Source: Clostridiaceae bacterium (lineage in GTDB: Bacteria; Bacillota; Clostridia; Lachnospirales; Lachnospiraceae). From it: 64,000 nt of DNA. The stretch lies in the NCBI GenBank assembly GCA_910574345.1, contig CAJSZV010000003.1:248001-312000 (forward strand), in the 5' to 3' direction. Below the pieces are notes generated by a model. It did not search any database. It was not told the DNA's origin and saw nothing but the letters and a program-made list of their open reading frames with translations. Position 1 is the stretch's first letter; the number at the start of each line of letters is the position of its first letter. Below, piece by piece: positions 18,796 through 27,699 of the stretch. A program made the position numbers and the translations under genes.

Positions 18796-19242
18796 ATGAG
18801 CAAGATTGACGTAGTAAGAGACGCCATGGTTCAGGCCATGAAGAACAAGGACAAGGAGAGAAAAGACGCCCTGTCCATGCTCTTAAGCGTTCTTAAAAAT
18901 GCAGAAATTGACAAACGCTCTCCTCTTACGGAGGATGAGGAAAATGCCGTCGTGAAAAAGGAGATCAAACAGTGTCAGGAGACTTATGATTCGGCGCCGG
19001 AGGACCGGACCGATATCCGGGAGGAAGCGGCCCTGAGAATTCAGGTCTACAGGGAATTTGCACCGGAGGATATGTCCGTGGAGCAGATTACAGAGGTGAT
19101 TCAGTCGGTCTTAAAGGAACTGGGAATTGAAAAACCCGGACCTGCCGATAAAGGAAAGATCATGAAAGTTTTGATGCCTAAGGTGAAAGGCAAGGCAGAC
19201 GGCAAGGTAGTCAATGAGACTCTTGCCAAAATGTCCCGTTAG
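18796..19242 (+). CDS. yqeY: GatB/YqeY domain protein
   Basis: A 148-residue protein matching the YqeY family in length and sequence: MVQAMKNKDKERKDALSMLLSVLKNAEIDKR at the start, AVVKKEIKQCQET, and a C-terminal helical tail GPADKGKIMKVLMPKVKGKADGKVVN that resembles the tRNA-binding tail domain of GatB. Its biochemical role is not established. It lies 21 bases after the YbaK-type gene, probably in the same transcript. Confidence 0.9.
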   Translation: MSKIDVVRDAMVQAMKNKDKERKDALSMLLSVLKNAEIDKRSPLTEDEENAVVKKEIKQCQETYDSAPEDRTDIREEAALRIQVYREFAPEDMSVEQITEVIQSVLKELGIEKPGPADKGKIMKVLMPKVKGKADGKVVNETLAKMSR

Positions 19243-19269
19243 ATAAACAAGACAGAAGGAGCAGCAGCT

Positions 19270-20673
19270 ATGTACAGAAAAGAGATTGATGCATATATTG
19301 ACAGCCATATCCAGGAGATGGTGGAGGATATCTTTACGTTATGCCGTATCAATAGTGAAAAGGCAGAGCCTAAGGAGGGTGCTCCTTTTGGCGAGGGAGC
19401 CGCAGAGGCGTTAAGGGCCGCTATGAATATGGCCGAGAGCTACGGATTTGCGGTTCGCAATTATGACAACTATGTGGGGACGGCGGATTTCAATGACAGG
19501 GAACAGCAGCTGAATATTCTGGCCCACTTGGATGTGGTTCCGGCAGGGGAAGGCTGGCAGGTGACAGGGCCCTTTGAGCCTGTGTTAAAGGATGGCCGTC
19601 TCTATGGCCGGGGGACAGCGGACGATAAGGGACCGGCAGTGGCGGCTCTCTATGCCATGCGGGCGGTGAAGGAACTGGGAATTCCCTTGTCGAAAAACGT
19701 GCGTCTGATTCTGGGTACGGACGAGGAATGCGGAAGTTCCGACATTGAACATTATTATAAGATAGAAAAGGAAGTTCCCATGACTTTTTCGCCTGATGCG
19801 GAATTCCCGGTGATCAACGTGGAAAAAGGAGGACTGCCGGCCCATTTTACAGGTGCTTTTGCAGAGAGCAGGGACTGTGCCAGGCTCATATCCCTGGATG
19901 CGGGCATCAAGATTAATGTAGTGCCGGGAAAGGCTGAGGCGGTGGTAGCCGGCCTGGAGATGGAGATCCTTGAGGACACGGCAAGGCAGGTGAAGGAGGA
20001 GACCGGCATTGCATTCACATTCAGCCAGGAAGGGCCGCACATAAAGATTACGGCTCAGGGAAAGAATGCCCATGCGGCTCATCCGGAAGGAGGGAACAAT
20101 GCCCTTACAGGTCTTCTTGTCTACGTCACAAGGCTTCCTCTGGGAGAATGCCCCCAGATCATATGTCTGAAACATCTTCTAAAACTGATTCCTCACGGGG
20201 ATCTCTATGGAAAAGCCATGGGGATTGCCATGGAGGACGAGCTGTCAGGACAGCTGACTCTGGCTTTCAGCATGCTGAAAGTGACAGAGAACCGGCTGGA
20301 GGGAGGGTTTGACAGCCGCTGTCCTCTCTGCGCCACAAGGGATAATGTGCTTTTGGTGGTGAAAGACAAGATGGAGAAAATCGGCCTGACGCTCCACAAT
20401 GACCAGATGAGGCCGCCCCATCATGTGGACGGGAACAGCCTGTTTGTTCAGACGCTGTTAAAAGCCTACGAATCCTATACCGGCAAAAAAGGGCATTGTC
20501 AGTATACGGGCGGCGGAAGCTATGTCCATGAACTAAAGAACGGCGTCGTTTTCGGAGCCGCTATGCCGGGGACGGACAACCATATGCACGGGGCGGATGA
20601 GTTTGCGGTTCTTGAAGAACTGGTAATGAGCGCCAAGATATTTGCACAGGTGATTGTGGATTTGTGTATGTGA
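19270..20673 (+). CDS. pepV: M20-family dipeptidase PepV
   Basis: A 467-residue zinc dipeptidase of the PepV/Sapep group that cleaves dipeptides in the cytoplasm. Metal and catalytic segments are LAHLDVVPAGEGW (His-x-Asp), GRGTADDKGPAVAALYA, GTDEECGSSD (catalytic Glu pair), FSPDAEFPVINVEKG and, near the end, AMPGTDNHMHGADEF with the last metal ligand. The lid domain insert lies between. Length is as usual for the family. It is the last gene before the methionine-leader region. Confidence 0.93.
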   Translation: MYRKEIDAYIDSHIQEMVEDIFTLCRINSEKAEPKEGAPFGEGAAEALRAAMNMAESYGFAVRNYDNYVGTADFNDREQQLNILAHLDVVPAGEGWQVTGPFEPVLKDGRLYGRGTADDKGPAVAALYAMRAVKELGIPLSKNVRLILGTDEECGSSDIEHYYKIEKEVPMTFSPDAEFPVINVEKGGLPAHFTGAFAESRDCARLISLDAGIKINVVPGKAEAVVAGLEMEILEDTARQVKEETGIAFTFSQEGPHIKITAQGKNAHAAHPEGGNNALTGLLVYVTRLPLGECPQIICLKHLLKLIPHGDLYGKAMGIAMEDELSGQLTLAFSMLKVTENRLEGGFDSRCPLCATRDNVLLVVKDKMEKIGLTLHNDQMRPPHHVDGNSLFVQTLLKAYESYTGKKGHCQYTGGGSYVHELKNGVVFGAAMPGTDNHMHGADEFAVLEELVMSAKIFAQVIVDLCM

Positions 20674-20688
20674 ATTCACAAAAAGAAC

Positions 20689-20717
20689 TTGACAACCATG
20701 TCCTGGAAGTGTAGAAT
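20689..20717 (+). promoter_or_regulatory. Strong promoter of the metNIQ leader
   Basis: TTGACA (20689-20694) and TAGAAT (20712-20717) with a 17-bp spacer, starting 16 bases after the pepV stop codon. It is among the closest matches to the sigma-A consensus seen in this window. Confidence 0.85.
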
Positions 20718-20749
20718 ACCACACATAGAAAGAATTTGGAGGAACCACA

Positions 20750-20848
20750 ATGTACAATTCAAAGTCCATGATGATGAATATGTATATGATGAACGGCAGT
20801 GCAGTCATGTGCCGTATGTTCATGTGCAGAAAATCAAGTGGAGTTTGA
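20750..20848 (+). CDS. Methionine-rich 32-residue leader peptide of metNIQ
   Basis: ATG 20750 follows TTTGGAGGA at good spacing and reads 32 codons to TGA at 20846-20848. Ten of the 32 residues are Met (positions 1, 7, 8, 9, 11, 13, 14, 20, 23, 25), with two Cys at 21 and 26. It sits between a consensus promoter and an intrinsic terminator, directly before the methionine transporter operon. This is the layout of an amino-acid attenuator, where ribosome stalling at codons for the scarce amino acid changes RNA folding. Seven Met codons fall in codons 1-14. A function as a Met-rich metal-binding peptide is possible but less likely in this position. Confidence 0.75.
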   Translation: MYNSKSMMMNMYMMNGSAVMCRMFMCRKSSGV

Positions 20849-20947
20849 AGGTCTTGTAGGGACAGTGCTTGCAGAGGAAGAGCCGTAAGGGGCATTTTGT
20901 CTGTGATGTGATATTTAGCCGTAGGTCTATAAGACTTGCGGCTTTTT
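20793..20947 (+). terminator. Attenuator region with intrinsic terminator before metN
   Basis: The terminator is a 12-bp stem (20917-20928 with 20932-20943, two G-U pairs, 3-base loop) followed by TTTT. GCCGTA, the core of its left arm, also occurs at 20811-20816 and 20882-20887. The copy at 20881-20889 (agccgtaag) can pair with the right arm, and ACGGCA (20793-20798, codons just after the Met cluster) can pair with TGCCGT (20810-20815) or the later copies. These give mutually exclusive folds that a stalled ribosome could select. Which fold is the antiterminator is inference. No SAM-I riboswitch or T-box motif was found here. Confidence 0.65.
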
Positions 20948-20984
20948 GTGTGTTTAAAGTATGAAGAATGTACAGGAGGAGACT

Positions 20985-21998
20985 ATGGAAAACCCGATTA
21001 TCCGGATACAGAATCTGGGAAAAGAGTTTAAGACCAGCGCCGGTCAGGTCCGGGCCCTTGATGATATTAACCTGGATATCTGCCAGGGAGAGATCTTTGG
21101 CATCATCGGTTTAAGCGGCGCCGGAAAAAGTACGCTGGTTCGATGCATCAACTATCTGGAGGTTCCCACAGAGGGAGATGTATTCTTTGAGGGAAAGAGT
21201 TTAAAGCAGATGACAGGGGCGGAGCTTCGAAAGACAAGACGGTCCATGGGCATGATCTTCCAGCAGTTTAATCTCTTGGCGCAGCGGAATGTAATGAAGA
21301 ATGTGTGTTTCCCTCTGGAACTGGCAGGGGTGTCCAAGACAGAGGCAAAGAGGCGGGCCATGGAGCTGTTGGAGACTGTGGGACTGAAAGAAAAGGCGGA
21401 GGCTTACCCGGCCCAGCTGTCAGGAGGCCAGAAACAGCGGGTGGCCATTGCCAGGGCTCTGGCTACGAACCCGAAAGTAATCTTATGTGACGAAGCTACC
21501 AGCGCCTTAGACCCCAATACCACCAAGTCTATTCTGAGTCTCCTTAAGGAGATCAACAAGACCATGGGAGTGACTGTAATCGTCATCACCCATGAGATGT
21601 CGGTCATTGAATCCATCTGTGACAGAGTGGCAATTATTGATCAGAGCCGGATCGCGGAGGTGGGCAGGGTTTCGGAGATCTTCTCAGAGCCCAAATCAAA
21701 GATCGGACGTCAGCTGATCTTGGGCGATGCGGCAGGCCAGGTGAAATTCGGCGATTCCAAGCAGCTTCGCATAATCTTTGACGGGCGGGAGTCTGAGGAG
21801 CCGGTGATTTCCAATCTGGTGCTGGCCTGCAAGGTGCCGGTGAACATTATGTATGCCCAGACCAGGGATGTGGGAGGTACGGCCATGGGCCAGATGATTA
21901 TCCAGCTGCCGGAAGACAAGACGGACGGGGAGCGGGTGCTTCACTATCTGGATACGGTTAAAATTCCCTATGAGGAGGTAAGAGAACATGACATTTGA
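20985..21998 (+). CDS. metN: Methionine ABC transporter ATPase MetN
   Basis: A 337-residue ATPase. ATG 20985 is chosen for its AGGAGGA site; an in-frame ATG at 20961 has none. Walker A is GLSGAGKST, the signature is [16 protein letters not shown], Walker B is [13 protein letters not shown] with the switch His in VITHEM. The C-terminal 90 residues are the NIL ligand-sensing domain of MetN ([15 protein letters not shown] onward), through which internal methionine inhibits transport in the family. Partner of MetI and MetQ. Confidence 0.95.
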   Translation: MENPIIRIQNLGKEFKTSAGQVRALDDINLDICQGEIFGIIGLSGAGKSTLVRCINYLEVPTEGDVFFEGKSLKQMTGAELRKTRRSMGMIFQQFNLLAQRNVMKNVCFPLELAGVSKTEAKRRAMELLETVGLKEKAEAYPAQLSGGQKQRVAIARALATNPKVILCDEATSALDPNTTKSILSLLKEINKTMGVTVIVITHEMSVIESICDRVAIIDQSRIAEVGRVSEIFSEPKSKIGRQLILGDAAGQVKFGDSKQLRIIFDGRESEEPVISNLVLACKVPVNIMYAQTRDVGGTAMGQMIIQLPEDKTDGERVLHYLDTVKIPYEEVREHDI

Positions 21999-22653
21999 CG
22001 GAGCTACATTACAGATGTTGAAAACAGGCATTTGGGAGACTTTTTACATGGTGCTTTTATCCTCCCTCTTTGCATATGTCATAGGGCTTCCCCTGGGAAT
22101 TGTGCTGGTGGTGACGGATGATGGGGGCATTCACCCCATAGCATGGCTTCAGAAGATACTGGGAACGGTGATCAATCTTCTCCGTTCCGTGCCCTTCCTG
22201 ATTCTTTTGTTTATTGTACTGCCCTTGTCAAAGATTGTCATCGGAACCAGAATCGGTTCCCCGGCCATGGTAATTCCTTTGACCATTGCGGCAGGGCCCT
22301 ATGTGGCCAGGGTGGTGGAGTCTTCCATTCGGGAGATCGACGGAGGCGTCATCGAGGCGGCAAAGTCCATGGGAGCTTCCGACTGGCAGATCATCCGGAA
22401 AGTCCTGCTCCCCGAATGCAGGCCGTCTCTGTTAGTGGGAGCCGCTCTCGCTGTGACCACTATCTTGAGCTATTCGGCCATGGCAGGGTTCGTGGGCGGC
22501 GGCGGTCTGGGAGCCATTGCCATCAATTATGGCTACTACCGGTATGAGGCGGGCCTTATGTGGGTGTCCGTGATTCTCCTGGTGGTTCTGGTGCAGATTA
22601 TTCAGGAGGCGGGAATGAAACTGTCCCGAAAAGGGGACAAGAGGATCCGTTAG
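21988..22653 (+). CDS. metI: Methionine ABC transporter permease MetI
   Basis: A 221-residue inner membrane permease with five hydrophobic segments and the ATPase-contact loop EAAKSMGASDWQIIRKVLLPE. It overlaps metN by 11 bases, which fits translational coupling in a metNIQ operon. Confidence 0.95.
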   Translation: MTFDGATLQMLKTGIWETFYMVLLSSLFAYVIGLPLGIVLVVTDDGGIHPIAWLQKILGTVINLLRSVPFLILLFIVLPLSKIVIGTRIGSPAMVIPLTIAAGPYVARVVESSIREIDGGVIEAAKSMGASDWQIIRKVLLPECRPSLLVGAALAVTTILSYSAMAGFVGGGGLGAIAINYGYYRYEAGLMWVSVILLVVLVQIIQEAGMKLSRKGDKRIR

Positions 22654-22712
22654 ATTTAAAAGGGTTCCTGATCAATGGTTATGAGGGAAGAATATGCCCT
22701 TATAATAAAACA

Positions 22713-22734
22713 GGCTCCGGTGCAGTCCGGAGCC
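22713..22734 (+). promoter_or_regulatory. Stem-loop between metI and metQ
   Basis: GGCTCCGG (22713-22720) pairs perfectly with CCGGAGCC (22727-22734) around a 6-base loop, without a T run. Such a structure just before a binding-protein gene may protect or process the downstream message; function is inference. Confidence 0.5.
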
Positions 22735-22767
22735 GGAAAATTCCAATATGGAGAGGAGAAACAGATT

Positions 22768-23676
22768 ATGAAAAAAACAGTGTGTGCAATTGCAGCGGCA
22801 TTACTTACGGCAAGCATTGCAGGATGTTCAGGCGGCCAGACAGCCGAGACCACCCAGGCAGCAGAAAGCGTTAAGGAGACGGAAATCTCAGAAAGCGCAG
22901 AGACCGCTCAGGCAGGAGAGACGAAAGGAGAAGAGTCAAAAGGAGAACTGAAAAAGATCATTGTAGGTGCAAGTCCGGCTCCCCATGGAGAGATCTTGAG
23001 AGCAGCGGCAGATGTTCTGGCGGAAAAAGGCTATGAACTGGATATTAAGGAGTATGTGGATTATATTCAGCCGAACCTTGCGCTGGAGTCAGGAGATCTG
23101 GATGCCAACTATTTCCAGCACCTTCCTTATCTGGAATCCTTTAACGAGGAGAACAAAACCAAACTGGTATCGGCAGCGTCCATTCACTATGAACCCTTCG
23201 GTATTTATGCGGGAAAAACCTCTTCCCTTGAGGAGCTTGGGGACGGGGCTACCATTGCGGTTCCCAATGATACCAGCAACGAGGCGAGAGCCCTCCTTCT
23301 TCTGGAAGCCCAGGGTCTTATCAAATTAAAGGACGGAGCAGGACTGACCGCTACCAAGAACGATATTGTGGAAAATCCCAAAAATATTAAGCTCTATGAG
23401 GTGGAGGCGGCTCAGATTCCAAGATCCATTGACGATGTGGATGTGGCGGTCATCAACGGAAATTATGCCATTGACGCGGGATTTAAGATGTCCGATGCTC
23501 TTGCGGTGGAGGACTCTCAGTCTATCGCGGCGACTACTTATGGCAATGTCATCGCCGTGAAGGAAGGCCATGAGAATGACGAGGCCATTAAAGCCCTTGT
23601 GGAGGCGTTAAACAGCGATGAGGTAAAATCATTTATAGAGAGTACTTACGCGGGAGCAGTAGTTCCTCTGAATTAA
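22768..23676 (+). CDS. metQ: Methionine-binding lipoprotein MetQ
   Basis: A 302-residue lipoprotein of the NlpA/MetQ family. ATG 22768 is preceded by GAGAGGAGA; the open frame continues upstream without support. The signal ends SIAGC, followed by an Ala/Glu/Thr linker and the binding domain: IIVGASPAPHGEILRAA, DYIQPNLALESGDLDANYFQHLPYLE, EPFGIYAGK and the NGNYAIDAG segment near the ligand. It delivers methionine to MetNI. Confidence 0.95.
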   Translation: MKKTVCAIAAALLTASIAGCSGGQTAETTQAAESVKETEISESAETAQAGETKGEESKGELKKIIVGASPAPHGEILRAAADVLAEKGYELDIKEYVDYIQPNLALESGDLDANYFQHLPYLESFNEENKTKLVSAASIHYEPFGIYAGKTSSLEELGDGATIAVPNDTSNEARALLLLEAQGLIKLKDGAGLTATKNDIVENPKNIKLYEVEAAQIPRSIDDVDVAVINGNYAIDAGFKMSDALAVEDSQSIAATTYGNVIAVKEGHENDEAIKALVEALNSDEVKSFIESTYAGAVVPLN

Positions 23677-23708
23677 GAAAATAAGCTGACAAAAAGAGGA
23701 GTGGTGTT

Positions 23709-24068
23709 ATGTATCAGGAGACCAATAGAGCCGGACAGTATGAACCGGGACAGGAAGGGGATAAAAGTCAGGATCCCTACATCCAGGCCCCATATGGGAG
23801 CCGGGAATGGGACAGTATGCAGGACCAGGGCGGGAGGCAGAAAAATTACATGTCTCTGGCTTCCATGATCCTTGGAATCCTGTCCATTGTGACGGCCTGC
23901 TGCTTTTTTTCGGGAATGGCCCTTGGCGGACTGGCAGTGTTTTTTGCCGCTCTCTCAAGAGTGGATGTAAAGATGAACAGACAGGGAAGGACAGGGCTCA
24001 TTACAGGAATCATAGGAATTTTGCTGGGATTTGCCTCTATAATCCTGTGGATTTCTCTGAGCGCATAG
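23709..24068 (+). CDS. DUF4190-type small membrane protein
   Basis: A 119-residue protein with a Gln/Gly/Tyr-rich polar N-terminal half and two membrane helices in the last 70 residues (SMILGILSIVTACCFFSGM and TGLITGIIGILLGFASIILW) joined by a short basic loop. This matches the DUF4190 pattern. GAGGAG precedes the ATG. Function unknown; it lies six bases before a DUF975 membrane gene, probably cotranscribed. Confidence 0.72.
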   Translation: MYQETNRAGQYEPGQEGDKSQDPYIQAPYGSREWDSMQDQGGRQKNYMSLASMILGILSIVTACCFFSGMALGGLAVFFAALSRVDVKMNRQGRTGLITGIIGILLGFASIILWISLSA

Positions 24069-24074
24069 GAGGAT

Positions 24075-24827
24075 ATGATGAGAGAGAGCAGAAAGAGTTT
24101 AAAGTTAAAAGCAAGAAGGGCACTGCTGGGAAGATATCCTGCAGCTGTGGGGATGTTCATTCTTACGGAAATTCTGTGCATCCTGTTTTTGGCCGTCATG
24201 GAACTGGGCGGAGTCATCATTCTGGCGATTCTCAGCCCTGTGCTGAATGAGGAGATGGGGTTTCTGACCTTCTTAGGGTTCTTCGGCGTGCTTATGGTCA
24301 TATTTCTGTGGTTTTTCTGCCTTGTGCTTCCAGGGTACTGCAGGTTTTACCTGAACATCTGTCTGGGCAGGGAAGGGGGCGTCTCGGATATTTTCCGGGG
24401 ATTTGCGGAAGGAAGATTTTGGGGAGTCGGTCTGGTGATCTCTCTGATCTTTGGCCTTCTCATTACACCTGATATTGTGCTCACATCGGTTATGGTCACC
24501 ATGGATGAGGTTTTCTTTCCCCTGATATTTATGTCCGTGTATAATCTCTGCCTGATGATTGCCGGGCTTTACGTGAGCTTTACATACGGGCAGTTTTATC
24601 TGATCTTGGCGGATAATCCGGGTATGGCTCTGGGGGAGGCTTTAAAAGAAAGCAGAAGGCTTATGAGAGGCAGCAGATTTCGTCTCTTTGTCCTGGGCTT
24701 AAGCTTCCTTGGATGGTTTGCCCTCGTCTACATAACCTTTGGACTGTCCATTCTGTGGCTTGTGCCTTACATGATGACCACCAATGTATATTTTTATCTG
24801 AATCTGAAAGAGATTCACAGGGAATAA
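24075..24827 (+). CDS. DUF975-type integral membrane protein
   Basis: A 250-residue protein with about five hydrophobic helices and the DUF975 start pattern, a charged amphipathic segment ending in LKLKARRALLGRYPAAV before the first helix. A typical conserved patch EALKESRRLMRGSRFRLFVL lies in the second half. A second ATG three bases downstream is equally possible. Function unknown. Confidence 0.78.
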   Translation: MMRESRKSLKLKARRALLGRYPAAVGMFILTEILCILFLAVMELGGVIILAILSPVLNEEMGFLTFLGFFGVLMVIFLWFFCLVLPGYCRFYLNICLGREGGVSDIFRGFAEGRFWGVGLVISLIFGLLITPDIVLTSVMVTMDEVFFPLIFMSVYNLCLMIAGLYVSFTYGQFYLILADNPGMALGEALKESRRLMRGSRFRLFVLGLSFLGWFALVYITFGLSILWLVPYMMTTNVYFYLNLKEIHRE

Positions 24828-24877
24828 GACATGGAAAAATCCGCATAGATTACACCAAAGAGTTGTGAGGTGGAACT

Positions 24878-25138
24878 ATGCGGATTTCTGAGTTAAAGCA
24901 GAAAGAGGTTATCAACGCAGAGGACTGTAAGCGCCTTGGATTTGTGGGAGATGTGGATTTTAACATGGAGGACGGGTGTATGGTGGCGATTATCGTGCCC
25001 GGACCGGGATGCTTCTGCGGATTTTTGGGAAGGGAGAAGGAATTTGTCATTCCGTTCAGGGATATCTGCCAGGTGGGAGATGATATCATTTTGGTGAATG
25101 TGAAGAAGAAAGATGTGGAAGGGTCTTGTAAGATATAG
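24878..25138 (+). CDS. YlmC/YmxH family PRC-barrel protein
   Basis: An 86-residue PRC-barrel protein of the YlmC/YmxH sporulation family: MRISELKQKEVINAEDCKRLGFVGDVDFN at the start and VIPFRDICQVGDDIILV near the end. GAGGTGG precedes the ATG. In spore-forming Clostridia these genes lie close to nrdR, as here. The role in sporulation is by family name only. Confidence 0.85.
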   Translation: MRISELKQKEVINAEDCKRLGFVGDVDFNMEDGCMVAIIVPGPGCFCGFLGREKEFVIPFRDICQVGDDIILVNVKKKDVEGSCKI

Positions 25139-25286
25139 GAATAAAATGGAAATAAAACTTGCGGATTTACAGATAATGGAGTAAAATATATATAACTGAC
25201 AGATAAATGACCAGCAAAATATAGGTTTGTATATGCTTACTTCGTCAGGCTGACAGCTGGTGACAAGACTTAAGGAGGAAACGTCC

Positions 25287-25739
25287 ATGAAATGCCCTTA
25301 CTGCAATGAAGGAGACACCAAAGTGATTGACTCCAGACCGGCGGATGACAACAGCTCGATTCGCAGGCGGAGACAGTGCGAGAGGTGCGGAAAGCGTTTT
25401 ACGACTTATGAGAAGTTAGAGACCATGCCTCTTATGGTAATCAAGAAAGACAATACCAGAGAATCCTATGACCGTTCCAAGATGGAATCAGGAGTGATTC
25501 GCTCCTGTCATAAACGGCCTGTTTCCACCCAGCAGATTGATTCCATGATTGATGAGATTGAGAATCAGATCTTTAATCTGGAGGAGAAAGAGATATCCAC
25601 ATCCGTAATCGGAGAATTGGTGATGAATAACTTAAAGGATCTGGATGAAGTCGCCTATGTCAGGTTTGCATCTGTGTACCGGGAATTCAAGGATGTGAAC
25701 ACTTTTATGGAAGAGCTGGGAAAATTACTGAAAAAGTAG
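25287..25739 (+). CDS. nrdR: Transcriptional repressor NrdR
   Basis: A 150-residue regulator that represses ribonucleotide reductase genes in response to ATP/dATP. ATG 25287 follows AAGGAGG. The zinc ribbon has Cys at 3, 6, 31 and 34, with the basic RRRRQCERCGKRFTTYE segment, and residues about 49-139 form the ATP-cone domain. Full length for the family. Confidence 0.97.
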   Translation: MKCPYCNEGDTKVIDSRPADDNSSIRRRRQCERCGKRFTTYEKLETMPLMVIKKDNTRESYDRSKMESGVIRSCHKRPVSTQQIDSMIDEIENQIFNLEEKEISTSVIGELVMNNLKDLDEVAYVRFASVYREFKDVNTFMEELGKLLKK

Positions 25740-25749
25740 GTTATGGTTT

Positions 25750-26280
25750 ATGTTAGAAGCATTTTATCCAAAATATTACGTAAGCTCAGCGTATGTGGTC
25801 CCTTACGAAACCTTATACCGCAGGGGAATCCGGGGGGTTATCTTTGATGTGGATAACACCCTGGTTCCCCATGACGCGCCGGCTGACGACAGAGCAAGGA
25901 AATTGTTTGAAACCTTTCATGACATGGGCATGGAGACCTGCCTTCTGTCCAATAACAAGGAGCCCCGGGTGGCTGCTTTTGCCGGGGAGGTAGGAACAAA
26001 GTACATCTATAAAGGCGGGAAACCTTCCGTAAAAGGTTACAGGAGGGCCATGAAGCTTATGGGGACCAGGAGAGAGACCACTGTCTTTGTAGGCGATCAG
26101 ATTTTTACGGATGTGTACGGCGCCAACAGGGCAGGAATTTTAAGTTATCTTGTGAAGCCCATTCACCCCAGGGAAGAGATTCAGATCATGGTGAAGAGAT
26201 ACTTTGAGGCAGTGGTGCTCTATTTTTACAAAAGAAAGATAAAGAAGACAAAACAGAATAAAAAAGGGATGAGATCATGA
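25750..26280 (+). CDS. yqeG: YqeG family HAD phosphatase
   Basis: A 176-residue HAD-IIIA phosphatase. Motif I is VIFDVDNTLVPHD, motif II is CLLSNNK and the final motif is VFVGDQIFTDVYGAN. It overlaps aroE by four bases (ATGA). In many Firmicutes yqeG stands beside aroE or yqeH; its physiological substrate is not settled. Confidence 0.93.
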   Translation: MLEAFYPKYYVSSAYVVPYETLYRRGIRGVIFDVDNTLVPHDAPADDRARKLFETFHDMGMETCLLSNNKEPRVAAFAGEVGTKYIYKGGKPSVKGYRRAMKLMGTRRETTVFVGDQIFTDVYGANRAGILSYLVKPIHPREEIQIMVKRYFEAVVLYFYKRKIKKTKQNKKGMRS

Positions 26281-27143
26281 TAAGCGGAAAAGCAAAAGTA
26301 TGCGGAATCATGGCATGTCCGGTGGAACATTCCCTGTCTCCCATGATGCATAATTTTTATGCGGGGCAGATGGGGATTGATTTTGCCTATGTGCCTTTTA
26401 AAGTGGAGGAGGATCAGGTGGAGACCGCCGTAAAGGGGGCCTATGCCCTGAATCTTGAGGGACTGAACGTTACGGTTCCTCACAAGCAGAGGGTGATTCC
26501 CTATCTGAAGGAACTGGACAGGACGGCTGATGCCATTGGAGCCGTGAACACCTTGGTGAGAGTGGACGGCGGGTATAAAGGATACAACACAGACGGGCCG
26601 GGCCTTTTCAGAGCCATGAATGAGGCGGGAATGAAAATCAGTGGACAGGACTGTTTGCTTTTGGGAGCAGGCGGGGCCGCGAAGGCAGCGGCTTATGTTC
26701 TGGGAAGCCAGGAGGCAGGGTCTGTCATCGTGCTGAACAGAAACGAAAAGCGGGCGTGGGAACTGGCAAGGGAGATGAATGAACGGTTCAAAAGGGAATT
26801 CATGAGCGCCATGGCCCTGGCAGACTATGAAAAGCTTCCTTCCGGGCCAAGGTTGGCAGTGCAGACTACCAGTGTGGGCATGTATCCCCACAAAGACCAG
26901 GTGCTTATCGAAGACAGGGAGTTTTACCGAAATATCCACAGCGCTGTGGATGTGATCTACACCCCCTTTAAGACCAGGTTTATGACTCTTGTGGAGGAAG
27001 CGGGGGGAAGGGCGATTAACGGCCTGGACATGTTGATCTATCAGGGAATTGAAGCCTTTGAACTGTGGAATCAGGGACAAAAGGTGCCAAAGCATGTGAT
27101 CCATGAGGCCCGGCAGATGATGATAAAGGAACTGATGAGGTAG
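26277..27143 (+). CDS. aroE: Shikimate dehydrogenase AroE
   Basis: A 288-residue NADPH-dependent enzyme reducing 3-dehydroshikimate to shikimate in aromatic amino acid synthesis. Substrate-site segments are PVEHSLSPMMHNFYA and NVTVPHKQ with the catalytic lysine, then GAVNTLV and GYNTDGPG; the NADP-binding loop is LLLGAGGAAKAAAY; DVIYTPFKTRFM and GLDMLIYQGIEAFELW close the domain. Followed after three bases by aroK. Confidence 0.96.
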   Translation: MISGKAKVCGIMACPVEHSLSPMMHNFYAGQMGIDFAYVPFKVEEDQVETAVKGAYALNLEGLNVTVPHKQRVIPYLKELDRTADAIGAVNTLVRVDGGYKGYNTDGPGLFRAMNEAGMKISGQDCLLLGAGGAAKAAAYVLGSQEAGSVIVLNRNEKRAWELAREMNERFKREFMSAMALADYEKLPSGPRLAVQTTSVGMYPHKDQVLIEDREFYRNIHSAVDVIYTPFKTRFMTLVEEAGGRAINGLDMLIYQGIEAFELWNQGQKVPKHVIHEARQMMIKELMR

Positions 27144-27146
27144 GCT

Positions 27147-27692
27147 ATGGGAACGCATATAATTCTGATCGGCTTTATGGGCGCGGGAAAGACGACTGTG
27201 GGAAAGGCTTTGGCAAAGGCTTTGGACAGGCCTCTGTTTGACACGGACAAACTCATTGAGGAACAGGCGGCCATGAGTATCAGCCGGATTTTTGAAGTTT
27301 ACGGCGAGGAGAGATTCCGCAGTCTGGAGACGGAGACCATAAGAAATATGGTATCAGCCCAGGGCAGCTGGGTGCTGTCTGTGGGAGGGGGGCTGCCTCT
27401 TAGGAAAGAGAACAGAAAACTTTTAAAGCAGGCAGGATGTGTCATCTATCTGAGAGTACAGCCGGGAACTGTGCTGAACCGTCTCAGAGGGGATACGACA
27501 AGACCCCTGCTTTCGGGAGGGGATGTAAAGGAGCGGGTGGAAAAACTTCTGTCTGACCGCAGCCCTGTCTATGAAGAGGCCGCTCATATCACCGTGGATG
27601 TGGACGGGAAGAGGCCTGAAGAGATAGCAGAGGAGATTCTCAGAAAAAGCACCGGCAGCAGTATACAAGATAAAAGCCGGGATTCTTTGTAA
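27147..27692 (+). CDS. aroK: Shikimate kinase AroK
   Basis: A 181-residue kinase that phosphorylates shikimate at the 3-hydroxyl with ATP. Walker A is GFMGAGKTTVGK, followed by FDTDKLIE, the substrate arginine in FRSLETETI, the GGG turn in LSVGGGLPL and the lid R in DTTRPLL. It is directly behind aroE, so the two consecutive steps are made from one message. Confidence 0.96.
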   Translation: MGTHIILIGFMGAGKTTVGKALAKALDRPLFDTDKLIEEQAAMSISRIFEVYGEERFRSLETETIRNMVSAQGSWVLSVGGGLPLRKENRKLLKQAGCVIYLRVQPGTVLNRLRGDTTRPLLSGGDVKERVEKLLSDRSPVYEEAAHITVDVDGKRPEEIAEEILRKSTGSSIQDKSRDSL

Positions 27693-27699
27693 AAAACGG

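Noticed and set aside
20849..20984. SAM-I (S-box) riboswitch or Met T-box before metN
   Set aside because: None of the conserved S-box core or T-box sequences (AGGGTGG-type T-box) are seen; the terminator is explained by the leader-peptide layout.
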